From CAWFGW01 sp963849955 (GTDB lineage: Bacteria; Bacteroidota; Bacteroidia; Cytophagales; JAAEPT01): 64,000 nucleotides of DNA. Shown piece after piece: positions 38,209 to 48,228 of the stretch. A program made the position numbers and the translations under genes. The notes beneath the pieces were generated by a model. That model made no database searches. It had not been told where the DNA came from and saw nothing but the letters and a program-made list of their open reading frames with translations. Numbering within the stretch: position 1 is the stretch's first letter; each line of letters starts with the position of its first letter. The stretch lies in the NCBI GenBank assembly GCA_963849955.1, contig CAWKJU010000005.1, positions 38,504 to 102,503 of the forward strand. The letters are read 5' to 3'.

Positions 38209-39274
38209 TTATCGATCTGAATATTGTTTTTCGTAATAGGATTGGTAGTCGCCAGAAATGATTTCTTCCATCCACTTTTCATTTGCTAAATACCAATCAA
38301 CGGTCTTTTCTAAACCCTGTTCAAAGGTTACTGAAGGAGTCCATCCTAATTCATTCTTTGATTTTTGATGCATCAATTGCATAACGCATATCATGACCAG
38401 GTCTGTCGGTGACGTAGGTGATTAATTCACGTGATTCACCTTCTTTACGACCTAGTTTTTTGTCCATGACATCACAAACCAACTTAATTAAATCAAGGTT
38501 AGTCCATTCGTTGAACCCACCAATATTATAGGTGTCACCTACTTTACCTTTATGATATACTAAGTCTATGGCTAAAGCATGGTCTTCTACAAACAGCCAA
38601 TCGCGAATGTTTTCACCTTTTCCGTATACTGGAAGAGGTTTTTTCTTTTTGATGTTGTTGATAAACAGAGGAATCAACTTCTCAGGAAATTGGTTTGGTC
38701 CATAGTTGTTTGAACAGTTGGTAATTACTGTTTGAATACCATAGGTGTTTTGGTAGGCTCTTACAAAGTGATCCGAACTAGCTTTTGAAGCTGAGTAGGG
38801 TGATTGTGGGTCATAAGAAGTGGTCTCGAGAAATAAATCGGTTTCATTTAGAGAACCATATACTTCATCGGTAGAAATGTGGTAGAATAAATGTTTATCA
38901 AACTCACCTTTCCAAATTGTTTTTGCAGCATTTAATAAATTAGCTGTTCCAAGAATGTTGGTATTTAAAAATGCTAACGGATCAGTAATAGAGCGATCAA
39001 CATGTGATTCTGCTGCTAAATGTATAACTCCATCAAACTGCTCTTCTTTAAACAGTTTATTAATGAATTCCGCATCACAAATATCACCTTTTACAAAGCG
39101 ATAATTTGGTTCGTTTTCTATATCCGACAGGTTTGCCAAGTTACCCGCATAGGTAAGCAAATCTAAGTTATAGATAAGGTAGTTTGGATACTGTTTTACA
39201 AAACGTCTTACTACATGGGAGCCAATAAACCCAGCTCCACCTGTGATAACTATTTTATTTGAATAAGTGCTCAT
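38209..39274 (-). CDS. rmlB: dTDP-glucose 4,6-dehydratase, frameshifted near C-terminus
   Basis: Extended SDR: NAD-binding GGAGFIGSHVVRRF near residues 12-25, catalytic region HISTDEVYG (T-D-E) and YSASKASSDH (YxxxK), and TNCSNNYGPNQFPEKLIP. An extra A near 38360 (ASKIKE versus ASKIKNELGW) splits off the last 60 residues (ELGWTPSVTFEQGLEKTVDWY). It makes dTDP-4-keto-6-deoxyglucose. Its start overlaps the galE stop by 20 bases. No rmlC or rmlD follows. Confidence 0.88.
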
Positions 39275-40292
39275 ATTTTTTCAAGTTAACTTGCCAATTC
39301 CACGCGTCTTTTAGTGACTCTTCTAAAGAAATTTCGGTTTCCCAATTTAGAAGGTTTTTACTTTTAGATGCATCAGCGTATATTTTTTCTACATCACCAG
39401 CTCTGCGTGGACCAATTTTATAATTTAATTTTTCTCCGCTACTTTTTTCAAAAGCGTTTATTACTTCTAATACCGTGCTACCTAATCCTACACCTAAGTT
39501 AAAAACATCTGAAAATGATTCAGCAGTTTGTTTTTCACTGTAAGCAATAGCTTTTACATGTGCTTTTGCTAAGTCTACTACATGAATATAATCTCGAATA
39601 CAGGTACCATCAACCGTGTCATAGTCACCACCAAATACAGTGAGTTGTTCACGAATACCTGCAGCAGTTTGAGTAATAAAAGGAATAAGGTTGTTAGGTG
39701 TTCCTATGGGTAATTCTCCAATTAAACCACTATTGTGAGCACCAATTGGATTAAAATAGCGTAATAGAATAGCTTTTAATGGTGCTTTTGAATTCACCAA
39801 ATCATTGATGATTTCTTCACAAATCTGTTTGGTGTTTCCATAAGGTGAATTGGCTGGTTGTGAAGGAGTATCTTCTTTAACAGGAAGTTTTTCTGGCTCA
39901 CCATACACAGTACATGATGAAGAAAAAACCAAGTTTTTCACTTCGTATTTTTCCATTAAGCTCAATAAATTAATCAATGAACCTACATTGTTTTTGTAGT
40001 ATTTCATTGGTTGTGCAACTGACTCACCTACAGCTTTGTACGCAGCAAAATGAATAACACCATCAATTTTTCCTTCTTTTTGAAAAACTTTTTCAAATTC
40101 TGGTTCACCACAATCACATTCATAAAAAGTTACTTTTCGACCTAGAATTTCTTCTAGTTGATCAAGCATAAAAGGAAAAGAGTTGGAGAAATTATCTACC
40201 AAAATAGGTTCATAACCAGCATTAATTAATTCAATGACAGTGTGAGAACCAATGTATCCTGCTCCACCTGTAACTATTATTTTTGATTTCAT
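39255..40292 (-). CDS. galE: UDP-glucose 4-epimerase
   Basis: 345 residues, intact. GGAGYIGSHTVIEL at 8-21, SSSCTVYGEPEKLPV and YGNTKQICEEI (YxxxK), and the GalE C-terminal TVDGTCIRDYIHVVDLAKAH, RRAGDVEKIYAD. It interconverts UDP-glucose and UDP-galactose (or the N-acetyl forms). Two bases after the stop of the dehydrogenase gene upstream, so part of one sugar-nucleotide operon. Confidence 0.94.
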   Translation of the reverse strand: MKSKIIVTGGAGYIGSHTVIELINAGYEPILVDNFSNSFPFMLDQLEEILGRKVTFYECDCGEPEFEKVFQKEGKIDGVIHFAAYKAVGESVAQPMKYYKNNVGSLINLLSLMEKYEVKNLVFSSSCTVYGEPEKLPVKEDTPSQPANSPYGNTKQICEEIINDLVNSKAPLKAILLRYFNPIGAHNSGLIGELPIGTPNNLIPFITQTAAGIREQLTVFGGDYDTVDGTCIRDYIHVVDLAKAHVKAIAYSEKQTAESFSDVFNLGVGLGSTVLEVINAFEKSSGEKLNYKIGPRRAGDVEKIYADASKSKNLLNWETEISLEESLKDAWNWQVNLKKYEHLFK

Positions 40293-40293
40293 A

Positions 40294-41585
40294 TTATAAA
40301 CTCCAGTAGTTGATGTTTTTTATTTTTTCTCTAAAGTCTCCTTTTATATCTACAAAAAGACAGTCATCAGTACCTATAGATTTGAAATAGTTTTCATCTA
40401 AATTTTTATAGGGGTCATGTTTTACAGCATATACTATGATATCGTAATCTTTACCAATTTCAGGAGTCAAGCTAAAACCATATTCTTCTTCCACTTCTTT
40501 TGATGAAGCATAAGCATCAACCACTTCAACCTCAATATTGAATGACTTTAATTCCATGATTAAGTCAACTACTTTTGAGTTGCGGATGTCGCTTACGTTT
40601 TCTTTGAACGTAGCACCCATTACCAAAATACGAGATTGGTTAAGTGTTTTTCCAGCAGCAGCCATTTTTTTAACAATTGTTTGGGCGATATATCTACCCA
40701 TTGAATCATTAATTTCTCTACCACTTAATATTACTTGTGGTGTATGCCCTAGTCGGTTGGCTTTATACGTTAAATAATAAGGGTCAACACCGATACAATG
40801 ACCGCCAACAAGTCCAGGAGAAGAATTTCAAGAAATTCCATTTGGTGCCAGCAGCTTCAAGAACATCATACGTGTTGATATTCATTTTATTAAAAATCAT
40901 AGAAAGCTCGTTCATTAAAGCAATGTTTAAATCACGTTGAGTGTTTTCAATGATTTTTGCTGCTTCAGCTACTTTAATTGATTTTGCTTTAAATACTCCA
41001 GCAGTTACAATTAATTCATAGACTTGAGCAATGAGTTCTAGCGATGCGTCACAACAACCACTTACTACTTTTGTAATGGTTGTGATGGTGTGTTCTTTAT
41101 CTCCTGGATTAATTCGTTCTGGAGAAAAACCTACAAAAAAATCTTTTTTATAAGTTAACCCAGAAATAGATTCTAAAAGTGGTACACAGTCCTCTTCTGT
41201 ACAACCAGGATATACTGTTGATTCGAAAACAACTGTATCTCCCTTTTTTAATACCTTTGCAACCGATTTAGTTGCTGAAAGTAAAGGGGTAAGGTTAGGT
41301 AGGTTATGTTCGTCAATAGGTGTTGGAACTGCTACAATATGAAAAGATGCCGCTTTTAAGTCTTCAGGGTTGGCAGTAAAGGTAATATCAGCACTCTTCA
41401 AAATCACTGCTTTCAAGTTCTTCACTTGGGTCAATATGGTTTTTCATCATCTCAACACGCTTAGCGTTGATGTCAAAACCTATTACTTTTACTTTTTTTG
41501 CAAAAGCTAATGCTATTGGTAGTCCAACATAACCTAAGCCAATTAGAGAAATTGATGTTTCTTTATTTATTATTTTATTAATCAC
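40294..41585 (-). CDS. UDP-N-acetylhexosamine 6-dehydrogenase (WbpA/TviB-like), frameshifted
   Basis: Three pieces: SLIGLGYVGLPIALAFA (NAD site); VPTPIDEHNLPNLTPL, FESTVYPGCTEEDCVP, GFSPERINPGDKEHT, AAGTKWNFLKF; and RILVMGATFKENVSDIRNS. Breaks lie near 41397 and 40800, the second just before the expected catalytic-Cys GGHCIGVDPYY segment. The order and motifs are those of nucleotide-sugar dehydrogenases acting on UDP-GlcNAc/GalNAc, giving uronic acids. GTG start (41583-41585) overlaps the acetyltransferase stop. Joined about 430 residues. Confidence 0.82.
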
Positions 41586-42156
41586 TTTTTCACTTTTTTA
41601 ACTTGATTATTTTCTAAAGAGTATTCTTCTCCACTTTCTTTACAAGTTGCTCGTCCATTTACAAATAGCAGTTTGTGACCTTTTTCACTCATCCAACCTG
41701 TTTGTTTTCCTGGATTTCCAACAATCAAGGCGTAATCAGTACATTTTTAGTTACTACTGTTCCAGCACCTATAAAGGAATATTTTCCTAAAGTAATGCCA
41801 CATAATATAGTGGCATTTGCTCCAATTGTAACACCTTTACCTAGTTTTGTGTTTAAGTATTCATTTTTTCGATTGACTTCACTTCTTGGGTTTAATATAT
41901 TGGTAAAAACTGCTGATGGACCTAAAAACACATCGTCATCACAAACAACCCCCGTGTAGATGGAAACATTGTTTTGAACTTTAACATTGTTTCCTAAAAT
42001 TACATCTGGAGATATAACTACGTTTTGTCCAATATTACAGTTTTTACCTAAGCGACACCCTTTCATTAAATGTGAAAAGTGCCATATTTTGGTACCTTCA
42101 CCAACAACACAGCCATCGTCTATGATGGCTGTTGGGTGTGCAAAGAAATTTGACAT
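41582..42156 (-). CDS. wbpD: WbpD-like N-acetyltransferase (hexapeptide), frameshifted
   Basis: Left-handed beta-helix repeats (AIIDDGCVVGEGTKIWHFSH, NCNIGQNVVISPDVILGNNV, VTIGANATILCGITLGKYSFIGAGTVVTKNV). After a missing base near 41738 the C-terminus continues DYALIVGNPGKQTGWMSEKG and ends in KKVKK at 41582. WbpD acetylates the 3-amino group of UDP-GlcNAc(3N)A. With the 6-dehydrogenase next to it, this suggests part of a di-N-acetylated uronic acid pathway; WbpB/E/I partners are not in the window. Confidence 0.82.
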
Positions 42157-42159
42157 ATA

Positions 42160-43485
42160 TTATCGAATCGCGTTGTTGCTAGCTCTACCAATACAGGTGT
42201 ATTCAAAACCTAATTCTTGCATTTTATCAGGCTCAAATAAATTACGACCGTCAAAAATAACTTTGTTATTTAATAAAGAACCTATTTTTTCAAAATCTGG
42301 AGATCTAAATACTGACCACTCAGTAACTATTAGTAAGGCATCTGCATTTTCTAATACTTCATACATGTTAGTAGCATAATCTATTTTGTCGCCAATAGTT
42401 TTTTTGACATTATCCATAGCTTCAGGGTCAAATGCAGCATACAGTTGCTCCAGCTTCTACTAGTTTATCTATTAAATAAAAAGCAGGAGCTTCTCTTACA
42501 TCATCTGTATTTGGTTTAAATGCTAATCCCCACATCGCTATTTTTTTACCTTTCAAGTCACCTTTGAAATAGTTAGAAATAGTAGGGAAAAGTTTTGTTT
42601 TTTGATTTTGGTTAACTTCCATTACTGAATTCAAAATTTTGAAATCGTAGTTATATTCTTTGGAAGTTTTGCAAAGTGCCATTACATCTTTAGGGAAGCA
42701 GCTACCACCATAACCAATACCTGCAAAAAGGAATCGTTTACCAATTCGATCATCAGAACCAATACCTCTTCTAACATTCTCTACATCTGCACCAACTAGT
42801 TCTGCTAAGTTAGCAATTTCATTCATGAATGTGATTTTAGTTGCTAAAAATGAATTTGCAGCATATTTTGTTAATTCTGCAGATCGGATATCCATAAATA
42901 AAATAGGATGACCTTGTCTAACAAAAGGACCATATAATTCATTCATTACTTTTTTAGCTTTCTCTGATTCAATGCCTAATACTACGCGGTCAGGTTTCAT
43001 GAAATCATCAACAGCTACTCCTTCTCTTAAAAATTCAGGGTTGGATATCAACTTCAAAGTCTTTAGTTGCTGCTTGAGCGACTGCTGCTTTTACTTTTTC
43101 AGCTGTACCAACAGGTACAGTACTTTTGTCAACAAGTATGGTGAAATTTTCGTGTAAAAGTGGACCTAAATCTTTAGCAACACCAAGTATATATTTTAAG
43201 TCTGCAGAACCATCTTCACCCGGAGGTGTTGGTAATGCCAAGAAATATCACTTTTGCTCCTTGAATACCTTCTTTTAAGTCAGTGGTAAAACGAAGTCTT
43301 CCTTGTCTTATGTTTCTTTCAAATAATAAATCTAAGCCAGGTTCAAAAATTGGCATTTTGCCATTTTTCATTGCCTCAACTTTTTTTTCATCTATATCTA
43401 CACAGGTTACATCGTTTCCTGTTTCAGCGAAGCATGTGCCTGTTACCAAGCCTACATATCCAGTTCCTACTACGGCAATTTTCAT
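42160..43485 (-). CDS. ugd: UDP-glucose 6-dehydrogenase, frameshifted
   Basis: Four pieces in sequence: MKIAVVGTGYVGLVTGTCFAE (NAD site); LPTPPGEDGSADLKYI, DKSTVPVGTAEKV; SNPEFLREGVAVDDF, KYAANSFLATKITFMNEIANL and the catalytic GYGGSCFPKDVMALC; then TEWSVFRSPDFEKI. Breaks near 43230, 43050 and 42425. It oxidises UDP-glucose to UDP-glucuronate for acidic polysaccharide. First gene of the sugar-nucleotide operon, 4 bases before the acetyltransferase. Joined about 440 residues, normal. Confidence 0.87.
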
Positions 43486-43669
43486 ATTATTTTACTCATT
43501 GGGTTTGAAAGACCCTAAAATAGCGTTAAACAAATTAATGTGCAATTTTAAGGTGTTTAAGTTTACTAGATAAATGAATATTTTTATTCTGTATTCAATG
43601 GCTAATTTTTATTTTAAATTCTCTATCGCTTTTTTTCTTTCTATCAATAGTTGTTTGTTAAAAAATGCT

Positions 43670-43677
43670 TAGATTTG
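43670..43677 (+). promoter_or_regulatory. Possible rpsU promoter -7 element
   Basis: TAGATTTG fits TAnnTTTG, 28 bases before the rpsU ATG. A TTG lies 16 bases upstream rather than the usual 19, so only the -7 half is convincing. Confidence 0.45.
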
Positions 43678-43705
43678 CTGCCCGAATTAATAAAGCGAAA
43701 TAATA

Positions 43706-43901
43706 ATGATTATTATCAACGTAAAAGAAAACGAATCAATCGATAAGGCTCTTAAGAGATTTAAAAAGAAATTTGAGAAGACAGGTGTCTTGAAAAAAGT
43801 ACGTGCTAAAGTCTCATTTTGAGAAAAAATCAGTTTCTAGAAGAAGAGAAGTTTTAAGAGCAGCATACAAAGAAAAAATACTAGGAGAGAATCAAAATTA
43901 A
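43706..43901 (+). CDS. rpsU: 30S ribosomal protein S21, frameshifted
   Basis: Begins MIIINVKENESIDKALKRFK and KKFEKTGVLKKVRA, then hits a stop. One base fewer near 43800 restores SHFEKKSVSRRREVLRAAYK and EKILGENQN to the stop at 43899-43901. Span is 196 bases, one more than the 195 needed for a 64-residue S21. Followed by a Xer recombinase and hpf, an order I know from other Bacteroidetes. Because S21 is a core ribosomal protein here, the indel is most likely a sequence error. Confidence 0.88.
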
Positions 43902-43975
43902 TTAATTGATTTTCTGATTTTTATACAAGCAAGAATTTTTCTATCTTGAAATAACCTCGATTAATTGAGGATTTC

Positions 43976-44859
43976 ATGGTAGAAAAATTCTTGCGATATA
44001 TTCAATTTGAGAAGCGTTATAGCACTCATACGTTGACTTCTTATAAAACAGATTTAAACCAATTTCAAAGCTATCTGTTAAACCAATACGAATTACAAGA
44101 CTCTTCTCAAGCTAATTTTTTGATGTTACGGTCATGGATTGTTTCATTAGTTGAAGAAAATCGTACACCAAAAACAATCAATAGAAAAATAGCATGTCTT
44201 AAATCGTATTACAAATTTTTACTACGAAATAAAATTGTTTTAAAAGATCCTACTTTAAAGTTAAAGAATCCTAAAATGAAAAAGTCTTTACCTGTTTTTA
44301 TAGAGGAAAAGAACCTTGATTATTTATTGGATACCCTTGAATTTGAAAACACTTTTTATGGTTTAAGAGATAAGTTAGTGATAGAGCTGTTTTATTGTAC
44401 TGGAATGCGACTTTCAGAATTGATTGGACTTACTCAAAAAGCAATTGATTTTTCATGCTGGTTCAATCCGAGTAACGGGTAAAGGAAACAAAGAAAGAAT
44501 TATTCCAATAAATCAGCGTTTGGTTACGTTAATAAAATGTTACATTAATGAAAAAAAACAGTGCTTTGAGAACAACAATTCTAGAAGCACTAATCGTAAC
44601 CGATAAAAATAAAAATTGTTACCCAATGTTTATACAAAGACTCGTCTTAAAATATTTGAATATGGTAACAACAGTAGATAAAAAGAGTCCACATGTGCTT
44701 CGCCATACGTTTGCGACACATATGTTAAATAAAGGAGCGGACTTAAATGCTATAAAAGAGTTGCTGGGACATACAAGCTTAGCTGCTACTCAAGTGTACA
44801 CACATAATACACTGGATAAACTCAAAAATGTATTTAAGCAAGCTCATCCTAAAGCGTAA
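43976..44859 (+). CDS. xerC: Tyrosine recombinase XerC/XerD family, frameshifted
   Basis: N-terminal SAM-like domain (FLRYIQFEKRYSTHTLTSYK), then catalytic residues in order: R in CTGMRLSEL, K in VTGKGNKER, HxxR in HVLRHTF, H in LLGHTSL, and Y in QVYTHNT. Breaks near 44455 and 44575. Joined about 294 residues. Xer proteins resolve chromosome dimers at dif. No dif-like site or mobile cargo is seen nearby, and the rpsU-xer-hpf order points to the housekeeping enzyme rather than an integrase. Confidence 0.83.
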
Positions 44860-44885
44860 GTTAAACCTTTTAAACCCTGAAGATT

Positions 44886-45197
44886 ATGAAACTTCAAATT
44901 AGTTCACTAAAATTCGATGCAGACATTACTTTACTCGAATTCATTCAAAAGAAAGCAGATAAATTAGATACTTTTTTTGATCGTATTGTTGATGGAGAAG
45001 TAAATCTGATTGTTGATAACACGGATAGTCAAGAAAATAAACTGGTTGAAATGAAAATTAATGTACCAGGAGCTACGCTGTTTGCAAAAGAAGTGTCAAA
45101 ATCTTTTGAAGCATCTACAGATTTAGCAGTAGAGGCATTAAGACGTCAACTAAAAAAACACAAAGGTAAATTGATGGATCGCCAACAGGCTGTTTAA
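44886..45197 (+). CDS. hpf: Ribosome hibernation-promoting factor, short form
   Basis: 103 residues, intact, HPF/RaiA fold: MKLQISSLKFDADITLLEFIQKKADKL, then EVNLIVDNTDSQENKLVEMKINVP and ASTDLAVEALRRQLKKHKGK (basic, rRNA-binding). It lacks the C-terminal dimer domain of long HPF. Inactivates ribosomes in stationary phase. Ends in a strong terminator. In other Bacteroidetes tRNA genes and tuf often follow; here uup lies opposite instead. Confidence 0.9.
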   Translation: MKLQISSLKFDADITLLEFIQKKADKLDTFFDRIVDGEVNLIVDNTDSQENKLVEMKINVPGATLFAKEVSKSFEASTDLAVEALRRQLKKHKGKLMDRQQAV

Positions 45198-45218
45198 GAA
45201 ATTTTCATATTATAGCTA

Positions 45219-45251
45219 AAAAAAACCAGAAAGTTACTTTCTGGTTTTTTT
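45219..45251. terminator. Terminator after hpf
   Basis: A perfect stem AACCAGAAAG with CTTTCTGGTT, 3-base loop, flanked by A and T runs; shared with the convergent uup gene. Confidence 0.9.
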
Positions 45252-45269
45252 ATGTTTTAAAAGCTATTT

Positions 45270-47118
45270 CTATTCGTTTAGCTCTAACCATCTTAAAGTG
45301 ACTTCATCTAATCTCGTTTCAGTTTCACTATAATTGGTAGATAGTTCTATAAGTTTCTCCGAATCAGTTGTGTTAGCTATTTCTGATTCTAAATCACCTT
45401 TCTTTTTTTCTAGATACTTTGGTTTCTTTTTCCAACTCCTCAATTTCTTTTTTTTCTGCGTAGCTTAATTTCTTTTGAATAGTCTCTTCTTTCTTTATAG
45501 GTTTTTGAGGAGTTTCTTTTTTAACCTTATCAGGTTTGTCATTTTTAGCATCTTCCCAATAGTCAGAATATTGACCATTAAAATCTCTGATTTTACCTTT
45601 GCCTTCAAATATAAATAAGTGGTCAGCTAGTTTATCCATAAAGTATCGATCATGCGATACGATTAATACACAACCAGGAAAACTTTCTAAATAATCTTCT
45701 AATACATTTAAGGTGACAATGTCTAAATCATTAGTAGGCTCATCTAAGATTAAAAAGTTGGGGTTGGACATTAATATCTGTAAAAGATAAAGTCGTTTTT
45801 TTTCACCACCACTTAATTTTCCGATGGGCGAGTATTGTTGATCAGGAGTAAATAAAAATTTTTCTAACATTTGTCCCGCAGAGATGTATCCACCACTAGC
45901 TAATGGAATAGATTCAGCAATATCTTTGATACAATCGATTACTTTTTGTGTAGGTTTTAAATCTTCATTTTCTTGCTTATAATACCCCATTAAAATGGTT
46001 TCTCCAGGTGTTATCAAGCCTGAATCAGGGGTGTCGGTTTTAGTGATTAAGTTCAAAAAACTAGTTTTTCCAACGCCATTTTTTCCAATAATCCCGATGC
46101 GTTCACCTCTTTTAAATAGATAGCTAAAATCATCAACTACACAAAAGTCACCGAAGCTTTTGTTGACATGTTCAATCTCTAATATCTTTTTACCGATTCG
46201 TTTTGTTTGGAGATCAATCTCAAGTCGTGAATCATCTATTTTTTTTGATGCTTTTTCTTTAATCCCATCAAATGCTTCAACGCGATATTTTGCTTTCGTG
46301 CCTCGCGCTTTTGGTTGTCTGCGAATCCAATCTAATTCTTTAGACATGAGGTTTTTAGCTTTCTTGATACCAATGGCTTCAAGTTCTTCACGTTGAGCTT
46401 TCTGTTCAAGGTAGGTAGAGTAATTACCTGAGTATTTATACAGGTTACCATTATCTAGTTCAAAGATTGTGTTACAGATTCTTTCTAAGAAATAACGATC
46501 ATGGGTAACCATTAATAAGGTGAGGTTACTGCGCTCAAGAAAACCTTCTAACCAATGGATAATTTCTAAATCTAAATGGTTGGTAGGTTCATCAAGAATT
46601 AAAAAATCAGGTTCGTCAAGTAATACTTGTGCTAGAGCAATACGTTTTTTTTGTCCACCAGATAGCTCTGATATTTTTTGATCTAAATTGTTAATTTTTA
46701 AAAATGAAAGCATTTCTTTCAACCTTGCCTCATAGTCCCATGCTTCAAGTTGTTCCATTTGAGCTAATGCTCGGTCAAAACGTTCAGCATTTTCAGTGTT
46801 TGCTAAGGCAAGATCATATTCTTTAATTGCTTGGACGATAGGGGAGTTTTTTTCAAAAATGGCATCCATTACCGTCAAGTCATTATTAAGGGTAGGGGCT
46901 TGATCAAGAAAAGCTACGTCTATTTCTTTATTAAAGGCAAATTGACCGCTTTTAGGCGTGTCTAATCCTTTGAGAATGGAAATTAAAGAAGATTTCCCTG
47001 AGCCATTTTTAGCTATCAGGGCTACTTTTTGTCCTTTGTCAATACCAAAGCTTATATTGTCAAATAAGACACGGTGTGGGTATGATTTAGAAAGGTTTTC
47101 TACGGAGAGATAATTCAT
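45270..47118 (-). CDS. ABC-F ATPase (Uup-like), C-terminus frameshifted
   Basis: Two ATP-binding cassettes without membrane domains: Walker A GSGKSS (about 40) and GVGKTSFLN, signatures LSGGQKKRIALA and LSGGEKKRLYLL, Walker B DFLILDEPTNHLD and NFLILDEPTNDLD, joined by the ABC-F linker (RRQPKARGTKAKYRVE). The ORF ends at 45394 in a coiled coil. Shifting one base in an A run near 45412 adds GDLESEIANTTDSEKLIELS and ends at 45270, the usual Uup C-terminal coiled coil. Acts on ribosomes or DNA; total about 616 residues. Confidence 0.85.
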
Positions 47119-47166
47119 GAACTGCTATTTGTAAGTTGCAAAAATAGCAAGATTATACTCAATAGT

Positions 47167-47725
47167 TTATTGTTTCCATTTAATGTTACATCCCATACTT
47201 GGATAGCTGTGTTTCAGAAACTGGTTGATGAGATAAAATACAATCAATGGCTTTTCGAATATCGTTACCCGTTACAGGTTGTTGTTACCTGGCCTTGAGT
47301 TGTCAAATTGACCCCTATATACAAGCTTTAAATCGCCATCAAATACAAAGAAATCTGGAGTACAAGCAGCTTGGTATGCCTTGGCAACTGTTTGTGTTTC
47401 ATCGAATAAATAGGGGAAAGAGAACCCTAGCTTTGAAAATAAATCACTCATTTTTTCAGGAGAATCTTCAGGATATTGTTTCACATCATTGGAATTGATC
47501 GCAACAAACGATACACCTTTGTTGTGATAATCTTTAACCAATTTTTGTAATCCATCATGGAGATGTATCACATAGGGGCAGTGATTGCAAATAAACATAA
47601 CTATTGTAGCTTTGTCAGATTGGATGTCTGCTAAGCTTACTGACAGTTTGATCCACTGTGTTTATTAATGAAAAAGTGGGTGCCCGAGTCCCAAGAGGTA
47701 ACATGTTTGATTCTGTTTTAGCCAT
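47167..47725 (-). CDS. Thioredoxin-fold redoxin (peroxiredoxin-like), frameshifted
   Basis: Starts MAKTESNMLPLGTRAPTFSL, then in the next frame ADIQSDKATIVMFICNHCPY with a CNHC redox pair, AINSNDVKQYPEDSPEKM, PYLFDETQTVAKAYQAACTPDFFVFD and GQFDNSRPGNN. Breaks near 47640 and 47280; the last frame continues VTGNDIRKAIDCILSHQPV to a stop at 47167. This is the usual thioredoxin-family protein of Bacteroidetes (about 185 residues) that reduces disulfides or peroxides. Confidence 0.8.
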
Positions 47726-47738
47726 TTTTTTTCTGGAT

Positions 47739-48191
47739 TTAGTTTAACTTCTTTTTTAGGACTACAAAGGTGCCTTTAAAATCTGCTAACACATGATTGT
47801 TGCCATCGATCTCACTTTCAATGGAAATTCTAGCTTTGCCGTATTTTTCATACATTTCAATAAAAGTATCTACTTGTCTTTTGTTTACTCGTTTCACTTC
47901 TGCAGTAAAGCTACTAATGATTGGTAAGTGATAGTTTACAGTATTTTTATGTATTACGATAATGCAATCTGGATCAATACGTTCCATGAGCTTTCTTACA
48001 TATGCCCATCCAGCCATAATCAAAATACTGCTGATGCTTCCACCAAAAACAGATAGTCGGTGATTAATATTCTCTTTGTATGGTGCTTTAATTCTGATAC
48101 GACCTAAAGAATATTCTTCTACTGTAAAACCCATTGATTTGGTTACTGGTATATGGTCGTGTAAGTAATTTTCAAATTCAGTTTTATTCAT
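47739..48191 (-). CDS. YiiD-type hotdog thioesterase-like protein
   Basis: 150 residues, intact. Hotdog fold: YSLGRIRIKAPYKENINHRLSVFGGSISSIL (GG before the central helix), then CIIVIHKNTVNYHLPIISSF and ADFKGTFVVLKK. Matches the C-terminal thioesterase domain of YiiD. Probably cleaves acyl-CoA or acyl-carrier thioesters; substrate unknown. Lies between the redoxin and ctaA on the same strand. Confidence 0.78.
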   Translation of the reverse strand: MNKTEFENYLHDHIPVTKSMGFTVEEYSLGRIRIKAPYKENINHRLSVFGGSISSILIMAGWAYVRKLMERIDPDCIIVIHKNTVNYHLPIISSFTAEVKRVNKRQVDTFIEMYEKYGKARISIESEIDGNNHVLADFKGTFVVLKKKLN

Positions 48192-48228
48192 TGTGGTTTT
48201 GATAACTCAATTTTTGTGAATAATAGAT

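Noticed and set aside
43706..43901. Programmed frameshift in rpsU
   Set aside because: No slippery heptamer with following structure, and dozens of similar shifts lie around it.
43976..44859. Xer recombinase as an integrase of a mobile element
   Set aside because: No attachment repeats, cargo or tRNA target nearby; rpsU and hpf neighbours fit the housekeeping Xer.
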